Below, piece after piece: positions 30,184 to 40,515 of a DNA stretch of 64,000 nt. How positions within the stretch are numbered: position 1 is the first letter of the stretch; every line of letters begins with the position of its first letter. The notes below the pieces were generated by a model. The model ran no database searches. It worked only from the letters and a program-made list of their open reading frames with translations, and had not been told where the DNA came from. This stretch comes from Blastomussa wellsi (lineage: Eukaryota; Cnidaria; Anthozoa; Scleractinia; Plerogyridae), in the NCBI GenBank assembly GCA_947652115.1, contig OX393562.1:33913543-33977542 (forward strand), written 5' to 3'. The position numbers were made by a program, and so were the translations under genes.

Positions 30184-30243
30184 GCCTCGTCCCCAGGGCC
30201 ATCTGACGCAATTTTGAAACCGCAGATGGCCCTGGGGACGAGA
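30184..30243. repeat. Hairpin with CTCGTCCCCAG tips
   Basis: CCTCGTCCCCAGGGCCATCT is mirrored by AGATGGCCCTGGGGACGAG with a 20-base loop. A third CTCGTCCCCA follows at 30257. The tip is shared with 20038-20170. Confidence 0.75.
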
Positions 30244-30409
30244 TTGAGGGCATTCTCGTCCCCATAGCCCTTTCCTTTTCTCTTAGCCAACAGGGCCTTG
30301 GCACGAGAAACGAAGGGCTCTGAAGACACGGTCGGCAATCAATAACATCCATCGAATGGCCCTCTGGCTCGGAATGCACTGGGAACGAGTTTGGTTAGCT
30401 AAATTAGAC

Positions 30410-30708
30410 TACAAAATCACCCTGGTTAGCCTATTATAACACTGCGGTTAGCCTAGAAAGCAATCCGGTTAGTCTACTGAGCACTGCGGTTAGCCTATTA
30501 AGCAATCCGGTTAGCCTACTGAGCACTGCGGTTAGCCTATTAAGCAATCCGGTTAGCCTACTAAACACTGCAGTTAGCCTACTGAGCATTGCGGTTAGCT
30601 ACTAAGCACTGCGGTTAGCCTACTGAGCACTGCGGTTAGCCTATTAAGCAATCCAGTTAGCCTACCAAGCACTGCGGTTAGCCTACTAAGTACTGTGGTT
30701 AGCTCTAA
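30410..30708. repeat. 20-21 bp minisatellite with a dimeric period
   Basis: About fourteen units of GGTTAGCCTACTGAGCACTGC. Two unit types alternate in the middle part: one ends GAGCACTGC and the other TTAAGCAATCC, giving a 41-42 bp higher-order period. Units at the edges are more degenerate. There are no spacers of unique sequence, so this is not a CRISPR array. Confidence 0.9.
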
Positions 30709-30767
30709 AGAATGGTAAGGGTAACACGATAAATTCTTAAAATTTTCGTTGTTCGGCAACCGGGTCT

Positions 30768-30842
30768 CGGTAGTGTAGTGGTTAGTGGGAATAGCTCGTG
30801 GTCTGAGTGACCCAGGTTCGATTCCACCTCTATGCTTTTATG
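30768..30842 (+). repeat. tRNA-like sequence, probably a SINE head
   Basis: GTAGTGTAGTGGTTAGTGGG resembles a pol III A box and CAGGTTCGATTCC a B box, spaced as in a tRNA. The D and anticodon arms pair poorly and the acceptor stem does not close, so it is not scored as a tRNA gene. 30850-31460 has no other recognisable feature. Confidence 0.5.
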
Positions 30843-31805
30843 GTAGACTCTTTATTAGACAAAAAATCAATGTCTAACTGTTGGGGGCCATTCAACATCA
30901 ACAGGGATAGTGGAATCGAGATTTCTGAAGCTTGGATGCCCACGACCAAGAAACACTAGAACGAGAGAACTGCAAAACGGCGAACCGCCGAGGGAACAAC
31001 TAACTGGTCTAGGATCAGCGAGGATCGAAACACACCAATCACAGCTGTTGAAAACCAACCAATCACAGCGGAGCACCATGCATTATAAGGCACGATAACC
31101 AGTCGACCTTATCGATACCCAGTCGACCTTATCGCCTTTTGAAGGCTAGCAGTATGCAGCCGAAACGTCGCGGTCCACATCACAAGTGACTACACCGTGA
31201 GACAAACGATAAATAATTACTAAAGGAAGTTTAACTACAGAAGGTATTTTAAGAATATTCCTCAGGCTCAGAGTCGATTAAGCCCGTTTTTATTTTAAAC
31301 ATTTTCTGCGTTTGTTTCTTTGTGAACCACTCTTTTAAAGCCAAATTTAGCAAGTTTTGGTTGGCTAGAAACAGAGCAAGTCGCGCAAGTATATGACAAG
31401 TAACTTGTTACCAATGTCACAGAAAGCAAATGCTCTTTGATAGGTTTACGGATTTATGTAAATTTAAGGGGCACTGTCCCTAAATTTATGTAAAAAAAAA
31501 ACTAAATTAGGTCTAACTAAATGATTAAAAGTAATTTCTTGAAGAAAGTCTACCCTTCAGCAACATTTTTGCAAAATCCCTACGATTTTCGAGCCAAACT
31601 TGAACTTTGAAAAACTGACATCCTGGCGCTTCTGAAAAACATCCATACCACAATCCGTTTCCATTATTTCCATCATTAGCCATCCTCACTTCCTAATGGG
31701 TTCTAATCATTTGTCGAGTACTGCTCTACAAAATAAAACCATTATTGTTCAGCTTCCAAAGATCGATGTATGTTTCTGAGATTTCCAAAATCGTGCTAAA
31801 AATGG

Positions 31806-32005
31806 TGTTCTTCAGAGTTCTAAATCACTCGTCAGGTCATACTTTAAACTCGTTTAATTTATCAACACGTTCTACAGTTCTCAGTTCGTGAAAAAGCATC
31901 ATGGCGGCCCGACCAAAACACGAGGCCAGAACTCAACTATCTTGCGCATGCCCGTGACGTAACGAGCCACAGGACACCTAAACTAGTTCCTAGTCCTTCT
32001 AAACA
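31806..32005 (-). repeat. 3' LTR of the BEL/Pao element
   Basis: 200 bp, read on the minus strand TGTTTAGAAG ... GAAGAACA (TG..CA ends). Contains the short internal string ATCATGGCGGCCCG on the plus strand. Identical by eye to 37927-38126. Confidence 0.95.
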
Positions 32006-32018
32006 TTCTCCCCTTCTT
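32006..32018 (-). other. Polypurine tract next to the 3' LTR
   Basis: Reverse strand AAGAAGGGGAGAA directly abuts the 3' LTR, the expected plus-strand priming site. Confidence 0.85.
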
Positions 32019-32131
32019 GATGTGACAATATCAAAATACAATAAAGAAAGTTTGTGCAGAAAAGTTTGAATGAATAAAGTTCTTTGAGAACACTGTTTCA
32101 TTGTCTCTTATTAAGTTCAAAAGTTCACGTC

Positions 32132-32478
32132 CTAATCACAATGTTCCAGAGGGCAGATCTTCACTACCGGCCTTCTCATGATACTCTTCCCAACTTGAAC
32201 ATCCGCTACTCGAACCTTTCCGTCTTCTCCAGGATGAACTTTCGTAATGCGCCCCAACGGCCAGCGTCCCCTTGGGGTATCCGGTGAAATTACAATAACT
32301 ACATCTCCTTCTTGAAGATTCTTCTGTTCGCGAAACCACTTCTTTCTAGCGTTTAAGCTGGGCAACCACTCTCTTAACCACCGGTGCCAGAAATGTCGAA
32401 CGAGTTCTTGAACTCTCCTCCAACGTCTGCGAGGATTGAAGGCTGTACTATCTACTACGTCTGGCGCAAAACGACCCC
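32132..32478 (-). pseudogene. BEL/Pao gag-pol C-terminal domain, out of frame
   Basis: Directly after a run of four C on the plus strand at about 32474-32477, the polyprotein reading continues in another frame to a stop at 32132. It encodes the C-terminal DUF5641-type domain: GRFAPDVVDS, RRRWRRVQELVRHFWHRWL, WFREQKNLQEGDVVIV and PRGRWPLGRI. A single-base loss in the homopolymer explains the break. It may be a real mutation or an assembly error. With identical LTRs, a lone indel is the only lesion I see. Confidence 0.85.
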
Positions 32479-35400
32479 TAACTGCCCATGCAGAAAGTGG
32501 TTGGGGGTGAGAGGAACTGGATCCTGTGGGTTCGCTGATTGGTAGGTCAGTGGGCGGGAGTTTATCAGTCCTTCAGCTCCAACAACTGCACTGTGAAATT
32601 CTTCGTCCGTGATATCAGCACAGCCTAAGATGGCATAGATGGCTTTCTTTGCGGCTTTTATCATCACCTCGTGGACACCGCTGAAGTGTGGGGCTAGAGG
32701 TGGATTGAAATGCCACTTGACTCCATAACTTGCTGTACTCTCGTGGATCTTCTCTCTGTCTAAGGCTGCTAATTCTTCTAGTTCGTTTCTTGCTCCAACA
32801 AAATTTGTCCCATTATCTGACAGAACATCTCTTGGAAGGCCACGTCGCAATGCCATTCGAAAGAATGCATTCAGGAAGGAGTCGGTATCAAGGCTGTACG
32901 CTACTTCCAGGTGCACTGCTCTAGTAGCTAGACAAGTGAACAAACACAGGTATCTCTTATGACGAGTCTTCCCTCTTCCTTGCTTGGTATAGAACGGTCC
33001 ACCAAAGTCAACAGAGGTCTGGCTGAAGACACGCAAGGACATCCGCGTTCGAAGCTGTGGTAAAGGGGCCATAATTTGTTTTGCAGAAGTGACCTTCTTC
33101 CGTCTGCACAGCATACACTCTTTCTCCAACTCTCTGATGGCTTCTCTGGCTGAGACTATCCAGTATTTGCTTGAGAGCTGAGCAAGGACTTGGTTGGTTC
33201 CTCCATGCTGGTTCTTTTCGTGACTATCCTTAATGATCAGCTTCGTAACCCGGTGACTTCGGGGAAGAATTATGGGATAGCGAGTTTCCCATGGTAAGCA
33301 GTCTGCATAGCTTAGTCTCCCATCACACCTGAGTATTCCTTCTTCATCCAATATTGGTTTAAGAGGCAACAACTTTGATCCTCCAGATAGTTCTCTTCCT
33401 GACTGCAGTGCACGGATTTCTTGGTGAAATTCTTCTTGTTGAGAAAGTCTAATAAAGTGCATTTCTGAAGTGACAATTTCTTCTGGACTTAGAGTTCCTT
33501 TTTTGCGAAGAGTCGATGGCAAACGGCAGTTTTCCAGGAAACGGTTCACTGTTGAACAGACTCTTGTGAGCCTAGTCCAGCTGGAATATCTGGTCGGATT
33601 CAAACGATCTTCTTTGGTCATGGAGACAAACGAACGCTCCTGTACATCTTCTCTTTCTCGGCACTGATTCCGAACCTCAATGTCCAGTACCACTTTGGTT
33701 TCAATCTTCTTTTCAGGCCATTCTGCTTCTTCTTGCACTAAGAACGCTGGACCTTTCCACCACCTTTCTTCCTCAATGAGAGCGGAGACACTAAGTCCTC
33801 TTGTCAGTAGGTCAGCCGGATTCTGTTTGGTCGGTACATGTCTCCACTGTTCTGGGTTGGTCAAGGACTGAATTTCACCCACACGATTCGCCACAAAAGG
33901 TTTGAAGTTCCGACTTCGGCCACGGATCCAGAACAGTACATCTATGCTATCAGACCAGAATAACCACTCATGTTTGGGAATATTCAGAACCTTCCCGATG
34001 GTTTCAGCAAGGCGGAGTCCAACCACTGCGGCCATTAGTTCCAGACGAGGAATACTGACAGCTTGAAGGGGCGCAACCCTTGATTTCGAAGCTACAGTTC
34101 CGTCCTCGTACAGATGTCTTGCATATGTAGCTGCACCGTATGCCTCCTGAGATGCATCAGTGAAGGTGTGCAAGGTAATACTTCTGACCCCAGTTCCGAT
34201 TCGCAGACATCTAGGTATACGAAGACGAGGGAGGGCAGAAAGTTCTTCAAACCATTGCTGAGCTTTCCCTGACAAGCTCTCGTCCACCAAGTCATCCCAG
34301 TCAACTCCGCTTTGCCACATCTCTTGAAGAATAATCTTGGCCCGGACAACATATGGCGCTAAGAATCCAAGGGGGTCAAACAAGGTGGCGATCTTCTTAA
34401 GGAAGGCACGCTTGGTACTGCTGTGATTCCCGCTGGGCTGATGGACTTGGTACTTGAACTCATCTTCACTAGGGGACCACAACACTCCCAGAGTCTTCAC
34501 AACAGGCAGTTCACCCCTATCAAGATCAACCTCCGTAACACAATCAGCAGATGGGATACACTCTAACACCTCAGGAACATTAGATAGCCACTTCCTCGCG
34601 TGCATTCCGGCTGAAGCCCACAACTGCGACAGCTGCCTGTACAATTCGATTCCAGTCTCCGTATCCGGGACTGAGTCCATGCTATCATCCATATAGGTGC
34701 TCTCCAAAACCGTCTCAGCTCCAAGGGGATACTCTGATTGGTGCTTCTGAGCATGCTGCTGGGCGACAAACTGGGCCAGAAATGGTGACGAATTTACTCC
34801 AAACACAACACGGTCGAACTCAAATACATCAGGATCCTCTTGAGTGTTCAAGTCTCGCCATAGGAAACGGTGATAAGGTCGGTCATTTGGTTTCAACTTG
34901 ATTTGCAGATACATTTCCATAATGTCACACATTAAGGCCACAGGGTCGCGTTGAAATCGCAGCAATACAGCAAACAGGTCATTTTGGAGCTTGGGACCCT
35001 GCAGTAGAACATCATTGAGAGACACTTCCTCATACTTCGCAGAGGCATCAAATACAATTCGGGTCTTTGTCGTGGACTTATCTGGCCTCAGAATCGGAAA
35101 GTGGGGCAGGTACCAGACGTGATCAGGCTTCTCTTCTTCAGGTGACACTTTACGGATGTACCCTTTAACTTGATACGTCTGAAGCACATCACTGTAAGCC
35201 TTGCCAAGTTCTGGAGATTTCTGAAGTCGTTTCTCTGTGTTCTGCAGGCGGCGCAAGGCCATGTTAAAGTTGTCTGGTAACTCATGGTCTTTGGTCTTCC
35301 ATGGCAAACCAACACTGTAGCGGCCATCTTCAAAGGTCAGGGTGTCAACAGCTATATCTCTGGCAAGCTTCTCCTCTGGTTTGACAATCTGGATTTCTTT

Positions 35401-37887
35401 GGGCTCTTCAATGTCCCAGAATCGACGAACAAGATTGTTCAGTTCATGTGAGTCATTCACCAGGAATGTGAAATTGGTTTGAACTCTGTCTTCTTGTAAT
35501 TCGGGGTTGCCAATGCAGGTCCATCCTAGTGGTGTCAGTCTAGCAATGGGCTCTCCGGGTCGTCCTCTAACATCTTTCAAGGAATACAGCAAGTGAGATT
35601 GATCTACTCCAATGAGAAGGTCTATGATGGGCCTGGGCCCCACTTGTGGGAATTCTATACCCCTCAAGTGCTTCCACTTGGATTTGTACACGTTCCAGTC
35701 CACAACTTGCATGTTGCCGGTGACTCGTTCAGTTGTGTAAGCAGAGGCCGGTTTGTGCACCTTGCCATCCAAACTCTTGATCGTAAACTCAGTTAGTTCA
35801 TGTGGTCTCCCTTCCAGTCCAAGTTCTGCGGCAATGTCACTATTAAGATAAGACCTGCTGCTACCTTCATCCAGGAGGGCATTCACTTTCACTTGCTTAC
35901 GTCCATTGGTCAGGTACACAGGAACAGTCCGCAGGGCCATGAATTCAGAAGGAACGGTGAGTTTCATTGCAGTGGTCGTCATGTGAGTCCTCTCACTAAG
36001 CTCCCCTTCTACGGCAGTTCCGCCTGCAGATGCGCTGGACTGGTCTGAACTAATTGCAGAATCATCGTGAGAGGTCCTGTCTGCAGCTCTGTCGTCATGA
36101 AGCATTTGATGGTGAGCTGATCTGCATCCATCTAGTCCACACACTCTACTCCTTAAACACGTTTCACCTCTATGTCCATCAGCTAGACAACGAAAGCACA
36201 GCTTGTGCCCCGTGGCTATTTCCCATCGCTTTGGCACTGTCATGCTCTTAAAGCTCTCACAAGCCCAAACCCCGTGTTGTTCATTGCACACCTTGCACGC
36301 CCGATTTGACTTCTTCTTTCTGGTAGAGTGTTCCTGAGTTAGATAGGATCTTCCTGGTGGGACAGTCTTCTCTTTCTTAGGGGGGTCTTTAAGAACACCG
36401 GTTATAGTCTCAGACGCTGTGGTTAAAAACTCGGACTCTCTGTCAACAAATTCTCTAAGTGTTTCCACATTCTCAGTGCGATGGTTGTCACTAACCCATT
36501 GCTTGTACTTAGTGAGAAGGTCTTTGTTGAACTTCCGCTGAAGAGTGATGTAGAGTGATCCGCTTCCTAGCTCTGCTTCCTGGTTAGCATTTGTCAAGTT
36601 CACAACAATTCCATCAAGGAGTTCAGCAAATTTCTCCAGGTCTCTTTCATTTCCTTCCCTCACAGGTTTGAAAGCGTCCAGCTCTTGAAGTCTAAGCGTC
36701 AAAGCCCTTCGCTTTCCTCCATACTTTCTCTCCAGTCGAGTTTTGGCTGCTTCGTACGCTGCTGCTGAGTGCCCCAGGTTCTCAATGGCTTTTAGGGGCT
36801 CACCCTGAAGGCACTCTCGCATCCGTAAAAGCTTGTATTCCGGTGTAGCTCTAGCACGATCCACACAAGAATAAAATGCTGCTTTCCAAGCTTCATAATT
36901 CTTCTTCTGACCAAAGAACTTAGGGACACTTACTCTTTTGAGTAGGGCAGAAGAGTCAACACTGATCTGGTCTGAAGTGGACAAAGACTGAGCTCGGCCT
37001 CCACTGAAGGGCAATTGCTGCGTCGGTGATGGTACACAAGTACTAGGTGAGGGCACAGTTACTGCAGTAAATGGTAAAGCATGTTGCTGATTCAATAAAT
37101 CTCCAACTGAAGCCACAGATGCTACTGAAGTTGGCTGCTGAAACTGAAGGTGCTGTTCTACTAAGGCAGGCACAGGTGGTACTGAATTTGGAGGATAAAA
37201 CGGAGTAAACGGAGTAGACGAATAAACAACTCCGCCGAACGAAGGCGGAGACAGTCCGGCCATCCTTCCAATAGCGGTCGAAGCACTCGGAACATGTGTA
37301 GACGAAGGTACAACAGGTTGCTTTTGATCATCAGAATTTTGTTCCCTTAACGGCTCTTTGGACAACGGGGTCTCGTCAAATCCTACCGATGGCCTTTTTG
37401 ACTCTTGTTCTTGGTCGATTAATCCAATGTGGGTAGTTTTTCGCGTCCCTTGGTGTGGCTCTGTCAGCGGTTTCTCGCTACGAAGTTTCTGTCTGAGTTG
37501 TCTCTCGCATTCCGCGTACGTTCGCTTGATCTCTTGTTCAATTCGGCTGAGCTCCTCTTCTCGCTTAGATAGTTCTTCTTTTAGCCGCTCCGTTTGCTCT
37601 TTGGCTGATGAACTGCTCGCGCTGCTCAAATATCCTCTCACAATTCCTTCGACTTCCGTGAAATCCTCCTCAATCGCCTCCAGTTCCTTCGAAACAGCAC
37701 TGAGGTTTCCCGAATCCTTCACAGACTCGTAATACGTTTCTAACTCTTCACAGGCTCGAAGCACATTCTCATAAGCGTCCGTAAAAACACTCAAACTCTC
37801 CATTATTTGCATTCTCGACGACAGTCCTCCTTCCATCTCCATCATGAGCTTGTTTCGGTTCCTCGTGTACGAACACCTCGATCTCAT
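32455..37887 (-). CDS. BEL/Pao gag-pol polyprotein, 1810 codons
   Basis: Order, with approximate residues: coiled-coil N-terminus 40-140; Pro/Ser/Thr-rich region 170-310; DUF1759-like gag segment from about 320 (FFGQKKNYEAWKAAF) to 470; Cys/His zinc-knuckle region from about 529 (CKVCNEQHGVWAC, CFRC, CGLDGCRSAHH); aspartic protease A17 near 674 (ALLDEGSS); reverse transcriptase with YMDD near 1066; RNase H from about 1240 (FTDAS); integrase with a His/Cys zinc region, then SVDFGGP and SDNGTNF near 1692. ATG 37887 is about 26 bases after the primer-binding site. Catalytic residues look intact. The frame ends early at 32455 because of a shift near 32474; the rest is in another frame. Polyprotein would normally be cut by its own protease. 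Confidence 0.93.
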   Translation of the reverse strand: MRSRCSYTRNRNKLMMEMEGGLSSRMQIMESLSVFTDAYENVLRACEELETYYESVKDSGNLSAVSKELEAIEEDFTEVEGIVRGYLSSASSSSAKEQTERLKEELSKREEELSRIEQEIKRTYAECERQLRQKLRSEKPLTEPHQGTRKTTHIGLIDQEQESKRPSVGFDETPLSKEPLREQNSDDQKQPVVPSSTHVPSASTAIGRMAGLSPPSFGGVVYSSTPFTPFYPPNSVPPVPALVEQHLQFQQPTSVASVASVGDLLNQQHALPFTAVTVPSPSTCVPSPTQQLPFSGGRAQSLSTSDQISVDSSALLKRVSVPKFFGQKKNYEAWKAAFYSCVDRARATPEYKLLRMRECLQGEPLKAIENLGHSAAAYEAAKTRLERKYGGKRRALTLRLQELDAFKPVREGNERDLEKFAELLDGIVVNLTNANQEAELGSGSLYITLQRKFNKDLLTKYKQWVSDNHRTENVETLREFVDRESEFLTTASETITGVLKDPPKKEKTVPPGRSYLTQEHSTRKKKSNRACKVCNEQHGVWACESFKSMTVPKRWEIATGHKLCFRCLADGHRGETCLRSRVCGLDGCRSAHHQMLHDDRAADRTSHDDSAISSDQSSASAGGTAVEGELSERTHMTTTAMKLTVPSEFMALRTVPVYLTNGRKQVKVNALLDEGSSRSYLNSDIAAELGLEGRPHELTEFTIKSLDGKVHKPASAYTTERVTGNMQVVDWNVYKSKWKHLRGIEFPQVGPRPIIDLLIGVDQSHLLYSLKDVRGRPGEPIARLTPLGWTCIGNPELQEDRVQTNFTFLVNDSHELNNLVRRFWDIEEPKEIQIVKPEEKLARDIAVDTLTFEDGRYSVGLPWKTKDHELPDNFNMALRRLQNTEKRLQKSPELGKAYSDVLQTYQVKGYIRKVSPEEEKPDHVWYLPHFPILRPDKSTTKTRIVFDASAKYEEVSLNDVLLQGPKLQNDLFAVLLRFQRDPVALMCDIMEMYLQIKLKPNDRPYHRFLWRDLNTQEDPDVFEFDRVVFGVNSSPFLAQFVAQQHAQKHQSEYPLGAETVLESTYMDDSMDSVPDTETGIELYRQLSQLWASAGMHARKWLSNVPEVLECIPSADCVTEVDLDRGELPVVKTLGVLWSPSEDEFKYQVHQPSGNHSSTKRAFLKKIATLFDPLGFLAPYVVRAKIILQEMWQSGVDWDDLVDESLSGKAQQWFEELSALPRLRIPRCLRIGTGVRSITLHTFTDASQEAYGAATYARHLYEDGTVASKSRVAPLQAVSIPRLELMAAVVGLRLAETIGKVLNIPKHEWLFWSDSIDVLFWIRGRSRNFKPFVANRVGEIQSLTNPEQWRHVPTKQNPADLLTRGLSVSALIEEERWWKGPAFLVQEEAEWPEKKIETKVVLDIEVRNQCREREDVQERSFVSMTKEDRLNPTRYSSWTRLTRVCSTVNRFLENCRLPSTLRKKGTLSPEEIVTSEMHFIRLSQQEEFHQEIRALQSGRELSGGSKLLPLKPILDEEGILRCDGRLSYADCLPWETRYPIILPRSHRVTKLIIKDSHEKNQHGGTNQVLAQLSSKYWIVSAREAIRELEKECMLCRRKKVTSAKQIMAPLPQLRTRMSLRVFSQTSVDFGGPFYTKQGRGKTRHKRYLCLFTCLATRAVHLEVAYSLDTDSFLNAFFRMALRRGLPRDVLSDNGTNFVGARNELEELAALDREKIHESTASYGVKWHFNPPLAPHFSGVHEVMIKAAKKAIYAILGCADITDEEFHSAVVGAEGLINSRPLTYQSANPQDPVPLTPNHFLHGQLGVVLRQT

Positions 37888-37912
37888 TTTCTCTTTCCTC
37901 TCCAGAACCTCG

Positions 37913-37923
37913 CTCTGCTACCA
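37913..37923 (-). other. Primer-binding site, initiator-Met tRNA type
   Basis: Reverse strand TGGTAGCAGAG lies three bases inside the 5' LTR. It is complementary to a tRNA 3' end CTCTGCTACCA, which matches animal initiator tRNA-Met from memory. The match stops after 11 bases. Confidence 0.75.
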
Positions 37924-37926
37924 AAA

Positions 37927-38126
37927 TGTTCTTCAGAGTTCTAAATCACTCGTCAGGTCATACTTTAAACTCGTTTAATTTATCAACACGTTCTACAGTT
38001 CTCAGTTCGTGAAAAAGCATCATGGCGGCCCGACCAAAACACGAGGCCAGAACTCAACTATCTTGCGCATGCCCGTGACGTAACGAGCCACAGGACACCT
38101 AAACTAGTTCCTAGTCCTTCTAAACA
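37927..38126 (-). repeat. 5' LTR of the BEL/Pao element
   Basis: 200 bp, TG..CA ends on the minus strand, carrying the promoter of the element by family rule. Followed on the minus strand by AAA-type spacer and the primer-binding site. Confidence 0.95.
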
Positions 38127-38439
38127 AATGGTGACAGTGTCCCTTAAGAACATGTTTACGTTTTCAGCCTCGAATCGCAAAAGCTCCAAAATTAGACGTT
38201 CTTATATAAAACAAAGAGAGTACAAACGACCGTGTCAGGCAAACGATCTGGTCGCCTTTTCTTGTTTCTCGGGAAAAATCTAACGTCAGTATAGCGTAAA
38301 CCGAGTTTTTTTGCCTTTTAGCGGTGGAAATTAAGTGTGGGGCTTTCTTGAGATAAGAACTGCAAATATTATGAAGATGCCGCCTGTCTAACCTCTCCAG
38401 GATTATTTTTGTTCGAAGCCGTACACTGCGCCAAATGAA

Positions 38440-38660
38440 AAATATTCTAGAGTATTCTAGCCTCGAATATGTCATTGTGATGCCATACAATGCTTGAGTA
38501 TCCTAGAGTATTCAAGGCGTACGCTATACGTGAAGTACACCTGGAGTATTCAAGAGTATTCGATTTGAATACGTGAAGTGCCCCTGGAGTATTCACGAGT
38601 ATTCAATATTGAATAGGTCATGCACACCCGGAGTGTTCAATTTGAATATGGAAAAACAGG
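38440..38660. repeat. Degenerate tandem repeat of TTCAAGAGTATTC-like units
   Basis: Three to four units of about 50-60 bases, each with CC(T/C)GGAGTATTCA and GAGTATTC(G/A)ATTTGAATA-like pieces, become progressively more diverged. The flanking 38150-38440 and 38660-39020 hold no gene. Confidence 0.6.
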
Positions 38661-39029
38661 CCGGATTCTAATAGGATATCCCAGGTGTATTTCGAATCAG
38701 GCGTACTAGAATACGCCGGAAAATTACTGTATACGAGGCGTGTGCCGACTCGTATTCGAGCGAATTCTGGTCGAATATTTGGCTTTTCGCGCAGTGGTAT
38801 AAAATTAACGATAAGTAGACTCGCCATATATAACCCTACTGATTGAATAATGGACTGAATAAACAATCTTATTAAAAACTAGCTATGGTCTATTGCATTT
38901 CCTGAGTTTTGATTGGTTGAGAGGCAATGGAAAATGAGCTCATATACCACTGACCTACCAAAGAGGTAGGTGTACGCGTAAAAGAATGCATTTTTGAAAT
39001 GTTTGTACACGCTCCGAATTGGCTATAAC

Positions 39030-39402
39030 CAGGGAGCTTAAGCAAACCACGACGGCAACGTCAACGAGAACGTGGCTAAACAAAAGATTTAATGAGCAGT
39101 ACAATAGCTCTGCACGTGCGTTATAATTCTCTGTAAATTTCTTTGCCGTCCTCTGCAAAACAACAACGTGAAATGACCAATTTCCGAGTACTTTGGAGAA
39201 CGTGAACCTCGACGGCTAAATTTTCGGTTTTCTGTTTGAAAATAAACGCCGTCTTTATATTTTCTACAAGAGCCATGTTTGAAAGCGATAGATGCACCAA
39301 ATGCATCAAGACAATTGCGAAATTCGTGCGTAAAATATAAATTCATTTTTAAGCAGGCGTCGTCCTAGCCGTCGCCGTCGTCATTGCTTAAGCTCCCTAC
39401 CA
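39030..39402. mobile_element. MITE with GGGAGCTTAAGCAA ends
   Basis: CAGGGAGCTTAAGCAAACCACGACGGC at the left is mirrored by GCCGTCGTCATTGCTTAAGCTCCCT at the right. These ends are familiar from cnidarian DNA transposons. No ORF with family features inside. Immediately after it is a fragment (39405-39440) ending GTGGAATAATTGTT, a half copy of the AACAATTATT palindrome family. Confidence 0.8.
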
Positions 39403-39747
39403 TCTCATATCCAACGCGCGCTCGTGGAATAATTGTTAAATATACAATTATTTTGTTGTGCTTTTCTGACAGTGATGTATATATAGCTTTGCATGTGACA
39501 AAGCTTTTAATATTCGACTCTCCTCAGCTTGGATATACGTCACTGACTTGCGAACTGCATACATCTAAATAATAAGAATAATAAAAAACAAAACCAAGCG
39601 ACACACTCAGACACCAATCAACATTTTCGTAACCGTCAGAGTGAAATTTACCTAAACACGGCGACCTCTGAAGTTAGCCGAAAACTTCGAAAAAATCCAG
39701 GCTCCCAATTCTCGGGAGGGGTTACTCCGTTATGTAACCTATCCGTA

Positions 39748-40057
39748 CGGGAGGGTCTCAATGGGGTAGTGGCTTTTACGGCTAACGGTTAATTTTGTTC
39801 CATTACGGTTAACAGGAGAAGTTAAAAAATGATTGCTATTATTTTAAGAAGTTAAATATTAATTTCCATTGTTGTAAAACATACTGAAAGTCTTTGGACC
39901 ATTTTGAGATAAAAAAAAGTATTTTTTGTGCGTGTGTACGCTCCCAGTGATACAAGAGCTGTAAAAACGTCTGTAAATTCGCGCAACGACGCGACAAATT
40001 ATGCAGACACTTATTACGGCTAACGGCCATTTTACGGCTTACGGCATTGAGGCCCTC
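39748..40057. mobile_element. MITE with GAGGGTCTCAATG ends
   Basis: GGAGGGTCTCAATGGGG and GGCATTGAGGCCCTCGTAC form imperfect terminal repeats. Inside, ACGGCTAACGG motifs occur at both ends (CTTTTACGGCTAACGGTTAA and TTACGGCTAACGGCCATTTTACGGC). A related end (GAGGGTCTTAATGGGGGG with GACGGTTAA repeats) appears at 42314-42420. 40058-40515 has no identified feature. Confidence 0.65.
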
Positions 40058-40515
40058 GTACGGGGGATATTCCGCTGGATAGTTCATTATCCTTCCTGTA
40101 TACTCATTAGCATTTAGTTATGGAAAAGCAGAAGGGATGGGTGGGTGGGTGGGACGATTCCAACCAAAGTTAGGCAAAACTGACAACTATGAATAATTAA
40201 CGCACGCTTATATACTAAGCACGAGGACTAATGAATATTAATAAAGTATGAATAGGGTATGTTGTTTTGATCCCTCAGTCCTGAACAGGGGAGATAATTT
40301 CAAGCGATTCTGTCCTAATCAGGGTCTGGAGCCTCCTAGACAGGGTATGGCTTTCTTCTATCGGATAAGCCGCACACCCGACTTGATTTTGACGAAAAAT
40401 AACAAAATAATAAAAATAACAACGACAAACCATTACTCTTGTCACTTTTAATCACCAAAATGCTTTTACAAGTTTTCCCAAAGAACGAAACAACAAAAAA
40501 GTGATGCAGAAACTT

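Larger units (their letters stand above)
31806..38126 (-). mobile_element. BEL/Pao LTR retrotransposon, full length, very young
   Basis: A 6,321-bp element read on the minus strand. LTRs 37927-38126 (5') and 31806-32005 (3') are 200 bp each and identical by eye. AATGG flanks both sides (31801-31805 and 38127-38131), a 5-bp target duplication as expected for BEL/Pao. The primer-binding site and polypurine tract are in place. One long gag-pol frame covers 32455-37887, and the last domain is in a second frame after a one-base shift. Sequence identity of the LTRs suggests a recent insertion. Nothing else interrupts the element. Confidence 0.95.
31464..38147. mobile_element. TTAA-type MITE split by the BEL/Pao element
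   Basis: TTAAGGGGCACTGTC at 31464-31478 is mirrored by GACAGTGTCCCTTAA at 38133-38147, with one mismatch. The outer TTAA would be a piggyBac-like target duplication. Without the retrotransposon (31806-38126 plus one AATGG copy) the MITE is about 360 bp. No ORF in its own sequence. Confidence 0.6.

Noticed and set aside
30410..30708. Regular short repeat resembling a CRISPR array
   Set aside because: Units are directly tandem with no unique spacers, and the sequence is eukaryotic.
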